Shown here piece after piece: positions 1-11,125 of a stretch of DNA of 64,000 nucleotides. How positions within the stretch are numbered: position 1 is the stretch's first letter; each line of letters starts with the position of its first letter. A program made the position numbers and the translations under genes. The stretch spans positions 186,001-250,000 of the forward strand of contig NHNY01000028.1 in NCBI GenBank assembly GCA_002786065.1. Reading direction: 5' to 3'. The notes under the pieces are model-generated. The model was not told the DNA's origin and searched no databases. It saw only the letters and a program-made list of their open reading frames with translations. This stretch comes from Microcyclospora pomicola. Taxonomy: Eukaryota > Ascomycota > Dothideomycetes > Capnodiales.

Positions 1-105
1 GATACACTTTTTCAGGCAAGCAATGACAATCCCGCCGAGGAAGAGGTATGCGAGTATTGCCAAGACCGTTCTTGTAGTCCAGCGAGAGTCGGTGGCGAGA
101 CCCAT
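1..105 (-). CDS. Partial membrane protein, 5' end only
   Basis: Reading leftward from an ATG at 105, about 35 codons stay open to the window edge. They begin MGLATDSRW and contain a hydrophobic run (VLAILAYLFLGGIVIAC) followed by Lys-Lys-Cys, which looks like a first membrane segment with a positive cytosolic flank. The frame is also open upstream of this ATG, so an earlier start or exon is possible. No family can be named from so little sequence. The same stretch has an open frame on the other strand, but that one is Arg- and Cys-rich with no recognisable domain. Confidence 0.35.
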   Translation of the reverse strand, partial: MGLATDSRWTTRTVLAILAYLFLGGIVIACLKKCI

Positions 106-778
106 GATGGACGCTGTAAGAGGCGATAGATGCTTTCGAGCCGACGCTGGTATGGAGGCTGCGTGTGTCAGTCTAAAGCCATGCTTGAAGCACAATGTTG
201 AGTACAGTATATGCGCTCATCGGTGGTTGACATTGGATCTCCCTTTTCGTCTGTTGTGCTTGATTGATGATCACATTCCGTCCTTTGAGAATCTTGCAAA
301 TATCGCATCTCTTTCGCTATTGCCATGGAGTTTTCCTTCCATTTCTGCCCTACCGCCTACCGCCTTGACACTTGAAGAAATATAACATACCTTGTCAGTT
401 CCGAAATATGGCGGACCGAAGATGTGCGCTGCTGGCAAACAAGACGCTTGGAATGATGGTCAATTTTGAAGTTGTCGGAGCATGACCAAAATTTGCTGTG
501 GCATTGTCAAGTCAATGCTACGAACGCGACAGGTGGGCACAGAAACTGAACACATTGACATGTGCGATGGCCGTAGCTTTCGCGATGCCGGCTTCGTCTG
601 GGTCCGGGTCAACAAACAAGTCAGCTTCTGCAACGAGTTTTAACAGCTCCAAGCAAGATTCATGCCGCAGCATGTTACTATTCTTTCTCCATATCTGAGG
701 CATAAAGGTAATAGTGCTCGGCATCGATTGCTCGAGACCGTAGACACATGGTACGCTGACCAGAATATCACCACACTC
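106..778. other. Intergenic, no gene seen
   Basis: This lies between the stop of the adenosine deaminase gene and the partial membrane-protein gene, both on the minus strand. It should hold the 3' UTR of the former and the promoter of the latter. The short open frames in it show no recognisable motif. Confidence 0.5.
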
Positions 779-2923
779 TCATTGTGGGTACTCGAGGTCC
801 GCCGCAAATTCCCCATAAGTGTCGACCACCCACTTACAGAATTTCTCAAACGCTGCTCGGTGAATGTCCATGGCGCGTTCCTTCTCTTCCTTGCTGATAC
901 AACTGTGCTCAATACTCCATTCGGCGAGCTGCTTCCAGCCGTGCACGGTCATGCGTGTATCCCCCACCATGACCTGATAGAACTCGTGCGACAGTGACGA
1001 GCTGTATTTTGAAGATCCCCTATTAGCCAAAGAGTAATACTTCAGCAACCGCACTGGCAAGTTCGAACAGAAGAGCAGCACGCAGAAGTAACAAGCGAGA
1101 TGATGGACAGGATGGGGAATGACTTACCTGAATAATGATGGGTTATCTGCGTTGAGAGTGCAATGCAGCCCTGCTGCGAGCAATGCTGGGAACGGATGCT
1201 CACGCGCATTGCCGCAAAGGTGGAGAAGCTCATTCGAGATTGGGCACAGTTCCAGGCAGATGTTTCTCTTCTTATACCGCTCGATCAGTGTGGGATGCTT
1301 CAGTAAAGCATAACCGTGCCCGATTCGTTCGGTGTCGAGCAGGACTGCGTCGTAAAGATTGCTGTTCTCTGGATTCGCAGAACCACCAGTATCCAGAAGC
1401 GTCTCTCCAGCATGGAACATGAATGGAATCTTGATGCCCAACTCTTTGCAGGTGTTGGTAAACGCCATCAAGAGGTCTGCGTAAACACGGATGCAGTTAG
1501 GTCTGTCCTCGGCGCCCACCAGGTCGAATCCACAAATCAAATCTGGATGCTGAAGCTTGAGTTTGATGCAGTCCTTGAGTTCCTTCTGCATCATGGCTCG
1601 CGGTATGCTCCTCGGGGTGCAGTAGATAATCTTTAGTCCAAATGGGAACTCATCAAGTCTGCCCAGCTCCTTGAGCTCTTTCCGTTTCTTCTCAATCTCG
1701 TCGCAGATTATGTCCATCTGCGCTCTATGATCGAGCTGACGAAGACCATCGTCGGATGGAATGGTCTTATCCAGAAGCATAGGTCGTAGCTCAGCGTACA
1801 TCACTCTGTCCATTATCATGCTATCGATTGCCTTCCCAATGTACCATCGGTAGACACCCTCATAGCCGACGAGACCTTTGAAAGCACGAGTACCGATGTT
1901 AAAGCATGCCCAGGCACCATTATGGGTGTTGCTGGCACTGTATACACTGTCAGGATTAACGACCATCTTGGCTCTTGCCCATCTTTCGGCAAGATCCAAA
2001 TCGTGATGTGGATCGTTCTCTGGGGATGATGGTACTACAATGTGACGTGGGAATCGTTCGCGAAATGTGTCCCAGAGCATCCATGAAGGACCGAGCAGAT
2101 TGCCGGGAGGTTTCCAATTCGGGTTGTAGGTGGGCGTGAATATGTCGGCAAGCTCAGTGGTTGCTGGAAGTACGTTGAATACGATCTCAGCATCGTCAAA
2201 ATCCTGGTCAGCAATCAAGGGTGTCGTGCTGCGGATGAAAAACGTGTTCTTCAGTCCTCGCGCATGTGGCAGCAGCAGCTCGGGCTGTATCTCAGAATTG
2301 AAATGGAGATGGAGATGGCTGCCCTTAGGGAGATGATGCGCAATGTCGAAGACACGGCTCTCTGCGATCTTGTTCTTGTTGCGAAGGAAATGGCCGCCCA
2401 TATCACGGGACTCGGGGTCCGGGATAGCTTCTGATGGCAAATTGCCGAACAGGGATTTGCGCTCATGCTCGCGAATTGTATAGACAATCTCCTGAGCTTT
2501 GATTTCGGCGGCTGAAGCCCTTAGCCGGGCAGGCTCATCCCAGCGCTGATCCCTCTCTTGTGCAAGGAGTGCCTCGCGGTCATTCGAGTAGAGTGCATTG
2601 CTGCCAATGACCGCAATTTGATCGTCTAACAATTGAGTCGCTGAGTCCAGAACTGCGGGATCCGAGATCCTTACACCTCCTGAAGAGAAGTCGGTCCGAC
2701 CACTGTTGTCTACATTTGGCACATGCCGACTTTCTCGTGCCATCATAACAGAACCCTGAGAAGTCAGTGACCTGACTTCAAGGCTGGTCTTCGATGCACT
2801 TTTGCGAAGTCTGTCGGACTCCTGTAGTTCTGCAGACGGTCTTTCCGATGAGGCAGTCACTCCGTTCGAAGTCGAATCTCTGTGCATGCGCCGTCGCTTG
2901 GTCTGGTCCGTGTGGTCAGTCAT
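779..2923 (-). CDS. Adenosine deaminase, ADGF/ADA2 (CECR1) type
   Basis: Two exons (2923-1128 and 1019-779, GTAAGT donor, TAG acceptor) give 678 aa; the junction rebuilds LFR-GSSKYSS in frame. The family deaminates adenosine to inosine using zinc. Visible motifs in order are the His-x-His metal site (SHLHLHFNSE, about residue 205), GFDLVGAED, FMFHAGE with the catalytic Glu, RIGHGY, the CPISN stretch and the distal acid in NADNP. The first 130 residues are Ser/Arg-rich and probably disordered. No signal peptide is seen at this start, whereas many ADGF enzymes are secreted, so the protein may be intracellular or have an unannotated upstream exon. An upstream ORF ends in an ATGA overlap with this start codon. 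AMP deaminase is less likely because of the ADGF-type spacing. Confidence 0.88.
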
Positions 2924-4275
2924 GTGAAACGGATGGCAGTGTTCTGAAGAACCTCGAAGATGCTGACGCGGGATAGCTTGCGGCTCTTAAATGATCCACA
3001 GTGCTTCCAATCATCACGCTGTGCCCAGATACGTTCACGGCACCAGAATGAAACCAGCCAAGACAACAGTCCGGAAAACAATGAAAGCCACAATCCGCAT
3101 ACCTTGCTTTTTGTGACCATTGTCGTGAAGTACTCACGACACGTTTGTTGTACTGACTGAAGCATCGACCCCAAGACAGCATTGTCTATTTGAAATTCTT
3201 GCTGATGCATCGTGTAAGCGCAGTGAACGAGTCAAGCAGATAACCTCCCAAGCTATGCGAGTAAATGTGCCGAGAGCTTCGGAGAAAATGCAAAGTAGCG
3301 ATACTTACGTTGTCGACCTGGCAATCAATGCCCTCTATAAACGTCGCACAAAGTGAGGATCAGTGACTCTGCGGTCCCCCGGATTCAAGGGCAGTGCTGC
3401 GCCAGGGTTCAAGATGATGCCTCACCACTCCCGGACCATATATCATTCGACCCAGAAGGAGTCAGCGGTACGGATCACAGAGTCCCGCTATCTGAACTTT
3501 CGTTGATATTGTTGAGTGGTGGTCAGTAGTGAGATGATCGCAATCCTAATCGCTTGTTAGAAGGCTGAAGCTTTGGGGGCGGTGCAGCAAGCGGCTTGCA
3601 AGTACCTTGATCCCATAAATCAGGTAGGCGAAACTCAATCTGGTGTCCTTCGGTTCGAGGTATAAGCCACGTACAGCGGGCACGGGATGGGCATCCAGCC
3701 AGGGAGCGTAGACCAGTGGAACATACACAGAGAAGTGAGAGACAATGAAAAAGATGATGTTCTGGTCTGTTGATGTCGTCTACTTAGCGCCATTCGCAGC
3801 GTGACCCGACCGGGCTGATCACGTTGGATGTACATGGGACTTTCACAATATTATGATGTCTACGAACAATCACACGGCGGTACAGATCTGCCTGGACGAT
3901 ATGCAGCCGCAAGCAAGCTCATAGCCGAGAGATACCTGGCGACTGATGATACGATTGCTGGTTCATGATCCAGACCTCAGGCCACAATACATGTATCTAC
4001 GTTTCCTCGGCATGGCACTACTGCACCAACACCAAGGCCGAAGCGGGCTGAGTGAGTGCGCAGCCGAATGGACAACCCCATCAACCTCCCTTCCACCGTC
4101 AACCATGCCACAGCCATCCAACGAGGCCGCCCTTGACGCCGGGTGTATATAACAAACATCCTGCCTCAATGAACGGAGAGGCAATGCCATACGGGTGGAA
4201 CCTTTCTTCGTCTCACAGGCAATGCTGGTCTTACAATCTTAGCACCTCCCCGCATCACCCAGTCGTCTTACCATC
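2924..4275. promoter_or_regulatory. Divergent promoter region with an upstream ORF
   Basis: This 1.35-kb gap separates two divergent genes. A 96-codon minus-strand ORF (3210-2920) lies directly ahead of the adenosine deaminase start and contains a hydrophobic segment (LWLSLFSGLLSWLVSFW). The rest shows short open frames without motifs. The plus-strand side carries a TATA-like element at 4146. Confidence 0.45.
4146..4152 (+). promoter_or_regulatory. TATA-like element
   Basis: TATATAA lies 124 bp upstream of the ATG at 4276, a reasonable distance for a fungal core promoter. No transcript data support it. Confidence 0.35.
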
Positions 4276-5687
4276 ATGAGCGGAGGTGGTAACAACGCTA
4301 CCATAGCGCAGCCAGGCGCAAACTGGCAGATGCTATGGCCTGCTACACTCGACGACTTTCAACTGGACATTGTCGGCTTCCTCGCCATCCTCGGCGAAGG
4401 TTCGGTAACCCATAATGCGCAGGTCTCAGCGCTGTCACGACTGTTCTATTTACCACGACTCATTCCTGCTCCGCAAGCACTCTTATGGCCTAACCGGCCC
4501 ATGACCCTGCCCTCGACTAGGGCGAGTGTCACAGCCGTGCATTCGGGGAATGTCAAAGACCACATTCATCATGTTGCCCATGTACTCTTGTACGTCTGGA
4601 TAAACAACGTCGAAGTTGGAGCTGAATGCTGACGTTCCTGATCAGGGGTGATGTTACCTATATGCACGAATCCAAGCCATTTACCGTCCGATGTGTCAAC
4701 GTCAAAAAGACTGGGGAGATGAGCGGGGGAACCACATCGAAGCCTTCATTGGCAGATAGAGTACTGCGAGGTCTGTCAAGGAAGAAGTCGAGAGACTTTG
4801 AACCACGGTCCATCGTCAAGGCGAAGGCTGCCGGTCCTTTGTCTTGGGTCACACTGCTTGGTTTCTTCCTAGCTTTGTGCTTGTTTATCATTTCTATCGC
4901 GTTGGGAGACGGCATGTCACTCATTGCGACGATCTTACTGTCTCTGTTGTCCACCTTGGTCGGGATCGGTAACAAATGGAAGCTCGAGCTACCAAAACGG
5001 CGCGTAGGTGCAAGCGCTCCTCCTGACGGGGATGTCGTCATAAGGTATCCCAACGGCACTTTCTTGGTGGTGAAGTGTAAGGAAGATGTGGCTCGCGAGC
5101 TTTACTTTGCACCTGAGGAGATCAACTACAACATCAGAAGTCCAGCAACCTACCGTGTGATATCACTCATCGGTACTCTGATGCTCATGCTTGGTGTCAT
5201 CTGTCTTGCCAATGCTCGGCTTCAACTTCAATTTGCCTGGGCGGGCGCATACATCCTTATCAACGCTGCCCAGTGGGTCGCTGCTGCGCTGCCGCAGAGG
5301 TCTCACTGGGATCTCAGCTGCTACGAGGTCACAGAAGAAGGTCTCGAGGACGGTCCTGCTAATACGAACTTCACACAAGCCCTCTGGAAAGCAATTCTGT
5401 TTGCGCAATCTAGCGAGTGGGTCAGACCTGGAGGCGCCGCACCGCGAACGGAGACCTGGGATGAGTGGCTCTATGAAGCCGGAGATCACGCACAGCATGC
5501 CGAGTATGCGTTCCGTGAACTCAAGGACCCGAACCAAGCATGGATGCCAGGCAGTTCCGCCAAGGCCACTGTCTGGCGGCTGCCGGAGAGCAGACCGTGG
5601 AACCCCATCGCCGCATGGGACCAGCTGAATCAAAAACATAAGACTGAACGGAGTATGGAACGTGTACGGAAATATGAGGTTGTGTGA
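4276..5687 (+). CDS. Conserved ascomycete integral membrane protein, function unknown
   Basis: Two exons (4276-4589 and 4646-5687) encode 451 aa. The intron has a GTACGT donor, a CTGAC branch site and a CAG acceptor, and the join reads HVLL-GDVTYM in frame. The soluble N-terminal half carries the pattern WPATLDDFQLDIVGFLA. After a basic linker come two clusters of hydrophobic helices: around LSWVTLLGFFLALCLFIIS with SLIATILLSLLSTLVGI, and around VISLIGTLMLMLGVICLA with GAYILINAAQWVAAAL. The C-terminal 130 residues are soluble and Trp-rich. I recall similar uncharacterised proteins being widespread in Pezizomycotina but know no assigned function. It shares strand with the following Sam35-like gene, 391 bp away. 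Confidence 0.72.
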
Positions 5688-6078
5688 TAGTTTGTTCGAT
5701 GTTACATCATATAAGCTCATTGAGCGAAGGGCGCCCGGGGTTTTGCTGTCATTCACTGGCTGATATATATGCTTGAACCACGCGCTGCATCTATGAAGAA
5801 CCTACATACAATTGCAAGATACGATGCGACCGGCGTGTCAAGGCTTTACCCATGACAAGCGAACATTCACAGCGTGTCTTCATCCTCGTGCGGTTACGTC
5901 TCTTCGAGTTGTATGTTTACCGCAGCGCAGTGATTGGAAGCTCATGTCACGTGCTGCAACATTCATTGAGAGTTTGAGGCTTCCTTCCTAAAGGAGATTG
6001 TTGCCGCGCCTCCGACATTAATTACTATCGTACCTTACTCTGGAAACCACTCACCACTTCTTGGTCACAGAGCAATGG
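5688..6078. other. Intergenic, no gene seen
   Basis: This is the spacer between two plus-strand genes, taken as the 3' UTR of the membrane protein gene and the promoter of the Sam35-like gene. No clear motif was found. Confidence 0.4.
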
Positions 6079-7117
6079 ATGGCAATGTACGCAGATGACA
6101 AGAGCCAAAAGGCGCCCGCGCCAAATGAGGATGCCGCACCCTCAGCTTCAAAGCCATCGACTGCATGGTTCGAGATCCCGCCTGCGGTGAAGCGCATGTT
6201 CGACCGATATCCGCTCGTCACATACGCAGCCAACACCCTCCCGCTACGAGCCCCAAAGTCAAGAGAGCAGCATGTGCTGCATGTGTTTACAACCACTGAA
6301 GAGGCGAAGGATGGACGACCGAGCTTCAATCCGAGTTGTTTGAAGTGGCAGGTGGGTACAATCATCCCGCATCAAGCGTGACCAGCATTAATGCTTGTGG
6401 ACAGACATATTTGAAGATTGCCGGGGTAGCATTCAAGACACAAGCATCAAACAACCACGCCTCCCCGTCCGGCGCTCTTCCGTTCCTGATACCCGCGGCC
6501 TCGCAAGGCTCAGTCCCGAGCAATAAGCTGAGGAAGTGGTGTCAGACCTCCGGCTCCGCCACGCCTACCAAGATCGAGGAGCCGAATGATGCGCGTTATG
6601 AGGCATATGCGTCGCTGCTTGAAGGAGGCGTCCGGAAGGCCTGGGTAAGAACATTGCCCTGTTGTCATCGCTCCCTACGTCCTGCACTTCGGCTAACATG
6701 TGGGAACGTCAGCTCTACCAGCTTTACCTCAACCCAGCCAATCGGTCCTTACTCCACAACCTTTACATCAGGCCATGCTCGACAAATCCTCTTGTCCAGC
6801 TCACAATCTCGTATAGCCTCCGCAACGCCGCCTCGACCGAACTCGTCAAAGCTTGCTGCACAACTACACTTGTCGAGACGGAGATCCTACGCGAGGCGCG
6901 GGAAGCTTTCTCTGCGCTCTCCGAGCTGCTGGGTCAAGACACATGGTTCTTCGGGAATGAAACAGCCTCACTGTTCGATGCTAGCGTCTTCGCGTACACG
7001 CATCTGCTCTTGAAGGGGCCACTGCCGTGGGTGGAGAATGGGCTAGGAGAGGAGCTAGGGACGTTCGAGAACCTGGTCCAGCATGCGATGCGTGTTGAAG
7101 AGATGTACTTCGGGTAG
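6079..7117 (+). CDS. SAM35: Sam35/Tob38-like (metaxin family) subunit of the mitochondrial SAM complex
   Basis: Three exons (6079-6351, 6405-6644, 6713-7117), all phase 0, give 305 aa. The start is the first in-frame ATG (MAMYADDK). The family forms part of the sorting and assembly machinery that inserts beta-barrel proteins into the mitochondrial outer membrane. The best marker is the N-terminal block IPPAVKRMFDRYPLVTY with the following AANTLPLRAP, typical of fungal Tob38/Sam35. It leads into a thioredoxin-like half, then a GST-C/metaxin-like helical half ending with FFGNETASLFDASVFAYTHLLL, the usual metaxin helix motif. There is no presequence or clear membrane span, which fits a peripheral outer-membrane subunit. 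Metaxin/Sam37 paralogues are the main alternative. Its 3' end faces the dioxygenase gene 121 bp away. Confidence 0.8.
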
Positions 7118-7238
7118 AGGAAAACGGTGGTTGGTGCCAGAACATGATCATGCCGAGTGGCCCGAGGCCATCCACACCAGCGGAACATTCTCTACTCATA
7201 CACGCCTGGGACCTCAAAAACGAGTATGAGCCGTTACA

Positions 7239-8498
7239 TCATGTCAAGAACCATTTGGGCACTTCCGGTCCCCACACGGCAAGACTTTCGTCTCCAGCCG
7301 CACCCCAGCCAATTGGAGTCTGATCATTAACCAAGTCTCCATCGGCATAATGTTCGATCATGTTTCCTGTGGTGTCCCACCTGTTCACAGCCAAGTCAGT
7401 TCATGCGTTGATTGCAGCAACATCGGAGCAAAGACTGCCCCAACCAGAGTCAGCGCCAAGATGGATAACGAAGACATACCAGTAATCGAAAATCTGGGAG
7501 CCGAGAATATGTCTCCCGACCCCCCACACGCTCGTGTATCCCTGCTTTCCCAACCATTGATGTCCCAGCTGCTGGGTATCGTAATCATGAACCTCGAACG
7601 AGCAGTGGTGAACATGCGTCGTGGCATTACTGGTCATGAAGAACGAATGGTGGTCGACCGGCTCGTTACCGCGGTCGATATGGGCGAAGACGGCGACGTC
7701 CTTGCGTCCGCCTTGCCCATCCGGCACATACAGGAAGTCGGTTGGCGCGAGGTTAAAGTTCCGCGTGTACCACGCCAGCTGCACGTCAAATTGTTGCACG
7801 CACAGGCCAAAGTGACCGAGTTTGTGCACCGCGGCCGGACCGGGTGTGAAGCGATTGAACTGGCGTACGCGCGGCTTGTCGGTCTCGTCGTTCAGGATGA
7901 CTTTCGTCGGCCGATCACCTTTCGCCGCGGCTTCTTGGCCAAATATCAGGTTCACAGGGAAGCCCTCGGGATCGTGCAGCGTGAGCATCTTCCCTCCACC
8001 CGGCGCATTGTGTAGCTCTTCGATCTCTCCTGCGCCCGCGATTTGCCCCGCCTTCTTCAAATCCTCCAGACTCTCAACCTCGAACGCGCCTCCCAGGAAC
8101 TCCTTCGGGCCTTTTCGCACATAGTATACATATTGGTCGGCGCCATAGCCGCGGTACCACACCTCCTGCTCGGTCCGTTTGGCGACGTGCATTCCGAAGT
8201 CATGCAGAAAGGTAGTGATGGTGTCCAGGTCCGGATGCTGATAGCGCATATGCGCCAGCTTGACCAACTTGACCTGCGCGCTCCTGTCAATACCGACGTC
8301 CCGTTGCCAGCTCGCGAGCGGCCGTGACTCGGGCCCGATGGCTTCGATGTCTGCGATCGAGGCGCCCGCGTTCGGCCTCACGTCGCCGGTGGGTGTGGTC
8401 AGGACGCCGGTCGCGTCGATGGTGACGGGCCGTTGCTCGCCCCATTGCGAAGAGTGGCCTTGCGGAGGCGTCGGTTTTGTGTTTGGAGACGACGTCAT
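7239..8498 (-). CDS. Extradiol ring-cleavage dioxygenase (VOC/glyoxalase superfamily)
   Basis: Two exons (8498-7480 and 7380-7239) give 386 aa; the intron junction rebuilds FDYW-WDTTGN. There are two VOC repeats: about residues 75-190 and about 225-365. The second repeat has every position expected of a type I extradiol (catechol-2,3 or 2,3-dihydroxybiphenyl) dioxygenase: Fe ligands H229 (GHF), H298 (HHCSFEV) and E349 (IEHYAD), and active-site H284 (DHHSFFM), H330 (GRH) and Y339 (FDYW). The Y-to-E and H-to-Y spacings (10 and 9) match bacterial BphC. It probably opens an aromatic ring next to two hydroxyls; the substrate cannot be told. No targeting signal is seen. The final 47 residues, including the Glu ligand, lie in the small second exon. 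Confidence 0.85.
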
Positions 8499-9317
8499 GG
8501 TTGCCGAGACGCCAGGACGCGCGAAGCGTTAGGATGGTCAAGCAGTCATGTACCTTATCCTGGACAGCTCTAGGAAAGGTATGCGAATAGAGAGATCACT
8601 GCTGGGTTTGAGTGGTGGTGGGGTGAGGATGAGGTAGATGTGTTTGCTATGAGAGGAAGAGAGAGAGGAAGCATCCTCCGACGACCTGCCTGAATAGAAG
8701 TACCTTGGGTACCTACCGAGTCCATATACCGTGTTCGCCTGTGCCCCGGACCCATCATTGCCGCAGACCTGGTTATGTCACAAGCTATAATGATGGAAGT
8801 GGAGGGGTCAGTGGAGTGGAACTGGATTGCAATGGTCGTACCGTGGGACAAAGAGCAACTGCCGAAGGAGACGCGGAGCGTAAAAGTAGAGGCGGGGCCG
8901 AGTTTGGGTGAAAGCTAGGTACCTACCTTGTACTGTATAGGTCAATCGTATATTTGAGTACATGTACATTAACTTACCTTTGGGGAAGTGTGTACTGCAG
9001 GCTTTCACGTTGGCCTTGGCTGAAGTCGGTAGGTGTGTAGGTATGTGATGATGAGTTCATCATAGATTGAGTACTGTACTGCCATGTATGGTAGGTATGC
9101 TATGAGAGTGGGATATGTGCATCGACAGGCGTCGTGACGACTACTGGGGTTACTTCGACAGTCGAGATACCAACAAATGCTGAGCAACATGCAGGACACA
9201 ATATCGCTGCTTTATTGATTGATTGATTGTGTATATAGACCTCATGTAGGTAATAAGCTTGCCTGCGACGCCAAGAAACAATGCAAAGCACCACGGAAAG
9301 TCATCGACGCTCTCCGC
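8499..9317. promoter_or_regulatory. Intergenic with repeated GGTACCTACC elements
   Basis: This is the upstream region of the dioxygenase gene and the downstream region of the mS38 gene. GGTACCTACC occurs exactly at 8708-8717 and 8918-8927, and looser GGTAGGT/TAGGTAT copies lie at about 9028-9098. A short ATTG tandem sits near 9213-9230. No gene is seen. Confidence 0.45.
8918..8927. repeat. GGTACCTACC element, second copy
   Basis: An exact repeat of the decamer at 8708-8717, embedded in a longer near-palindrome (TAGGTACCTACC). It lies about 420 bp upstream of the dioxygenase start codon. A role as a regulatory site is inference only. Confidence 0.4.
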
Positions 9318-10578
9318 TCATGCTCGGTCCAAGCGTCTCCGCAGGTTTCGCGTCCGCTTCATCAGCTTCTTGTACTTGTGCTTCTTCATCTTCAGCTTGC
9401 GCTGCCGCTTCACGCTGATGAGCTGCATCTTTTCCGAGCGCTTGCCGGCCGGTGCTCTCCGTACGCCGACCATGCGACTCGGCTCGCCCATCTGCTCCAA
9501 GATCTTGGAGTGCTGCTTGTGCAGGTACAGCTGCTGTCGGCGCCGCATGCGCTTGAGGAAGGGTTGTCGGGTTGCGTGGGTGGCGTCCGGCGCGCGGATG
9601 GCGCTGTCCTCTGCACCTTCCGGAAGCTCGAATATCGAGCGTGGAGATGCGGTGAAGGTACGTTGCCCATCGGCGGAGGTGGACTCTGTCACACCGATGG
9701 TGATGGTGTAGCTCTTTTGGCGTGTGGATTGTCTGGGTTTCCGCTGCTTCTTCTCGCTTGAAGCAGACTTATCTTCTGCAGGGAATGGTTCCGGCGGCGG
9801 GGGCGCGCAGAATGGCTTGAATTGTGAAACGAGCTCGTCGAGACTTCTCATCTTCATGGGTTGCCCGTCCAGATGTCTCACACCCTCTCCACCTTTCTGC
9901 TCCTGAACAACCTCCCATCGCACGGCATCTTCTGATCCTTCGCTTGCACCCGCTTCTAATGATTCGATTGTATTATGCAGAGTAAATATCACGTCTTCCG
10001 GTCTGCGCTCCGCGGAGTTGCCGTTCTGCCAAGAATCGCTCGTCGAGCGAGATTCGAAAATGCTGTTGAATGCCTCCTCGGATGACGGTGGCGGGATGGC
10101 TGTATTGAGTGAGAGGGGTCGGTGGAGAGAAAAGAAAGATGAAAGGCCGAAATCTGTATCAAGGACAGCTTATCAGTACAAGCACTTCATGACACTTCTT
10201 CACAGTCGATGACTTACGAGACTGCTGTAAATGCTGTACGCCTGGTACCACTGGTAGTCCTGCAAAGCGATTCACGGCGTCGGACTTCTTCGATAGCCTC
10301 TCAGACATCGATGGGTGGAATCGCTTATATTTGGCGCTGCGTTTCCGGGGAGCAGCTGGCTGAGCTGCCGTAGCCGGGGTCGCGGCCGCATCAGCTTTGG
10401 CGGCCGGCGCTGGCTTGCTGCTATCGGGCGGGCATGATGCTTTGCTTGACGATGGCCGTCGTTGATGTGATCTCCGCGATGCAACAGCTGGCGAGGCACT
10501 CGTTGTGGACTGGCTGGAGAAGACGGCGACAGCAGCGGTGCGCTGCGCGGTGACTCTCGTCAGCTTGGTCGAAAGCAT
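9318..10578 (-). CDS. COX24: Mitochondrial small ribosomal subunit protein mS38 (Cox24/AURKAIP1 family)
   Basis: Two exons (10578-10218 and 10153-9318) give 398 aa. The intron is only 64 nt, and the join reads QQSHFGLSSFFSLHRPLS, a block I associate with fungal members. The N-terminus (MLSTKLTRVTAQRTAAV) is rich in Arg, Ser and Ala without acids, as expected of a mitochondrial presequence. The middle is low in complexity (Ala/Pro/Lys). The diagnostic part is the very basic C-terminus, with VKRQRKLKMKKHKYKKLM followed by an RTRNLRRRL stretch, which defines the mS38 domain that binds small-subunit rRNA; yeast Cox24 affects COX1 mRNA processing and translation. Much longer than the yeast protein because of the linker. 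An upstream in-frame Met at 10803 exists but adds a less presequence-like extension. Confidence 0.88.
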
Positions 10579-11125
10579 GACGCCCGCTCGCCAGGTGGAA
10601 GAGGAGGGGCAGGTGGTGATGGTGACAGCGGGGCGGTGTGTATGGTGAGCTCGATGAGGTGAGTGCAGGTAGAGCCGTATGCTTGCGATAGCGGACTGGC
10701 AGCGCTTGACTCGGAGTGCCGCCGGAGGTGTCCGGCACGTGATTGGGTTCAAGCTCACGACCGCGCCGATCGAGTGGGATGAGCAGGTGGTATGCAGCGA
10801 CAATCACCACACGATGGTCACATCCCTCCCCATAGATGCAACATGAAGAACCTTGCTTCGTACTTCGGAGTCGATCGCCCTGCACTCATTGCCGTCTCCC
10901 GCCTCGAAGGCCGATTATACGGCTCAGTGCATACGAACAAAACCGCAAATGCTCGGAAGCTGAACCCTCCGAGCAGCAACCACACGCTTGGGTCGCAGTC
11001 AATCTACATGTTATGCTACTAGTTATCTGAAGGTCCAAGTACTCAGGTTTCTCCTACATCCCTTCCACATCTCACATCTCCTTGTCACGCTCCCTACTTC
11101 TCGCCGCCAGCTACAGTCCAGCACC
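10579..11125. promoter_or_regulatory. Divergent promoter, mS38 and AhpC/TSA genes
   Basis: A 547-bp gap between two divergent starts. The side next to the plus-strand gene is pyrimidine-rich (about 11040-11125), as is common ahead of fungal start sites. No gene is seen. Confidence 0.45.
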
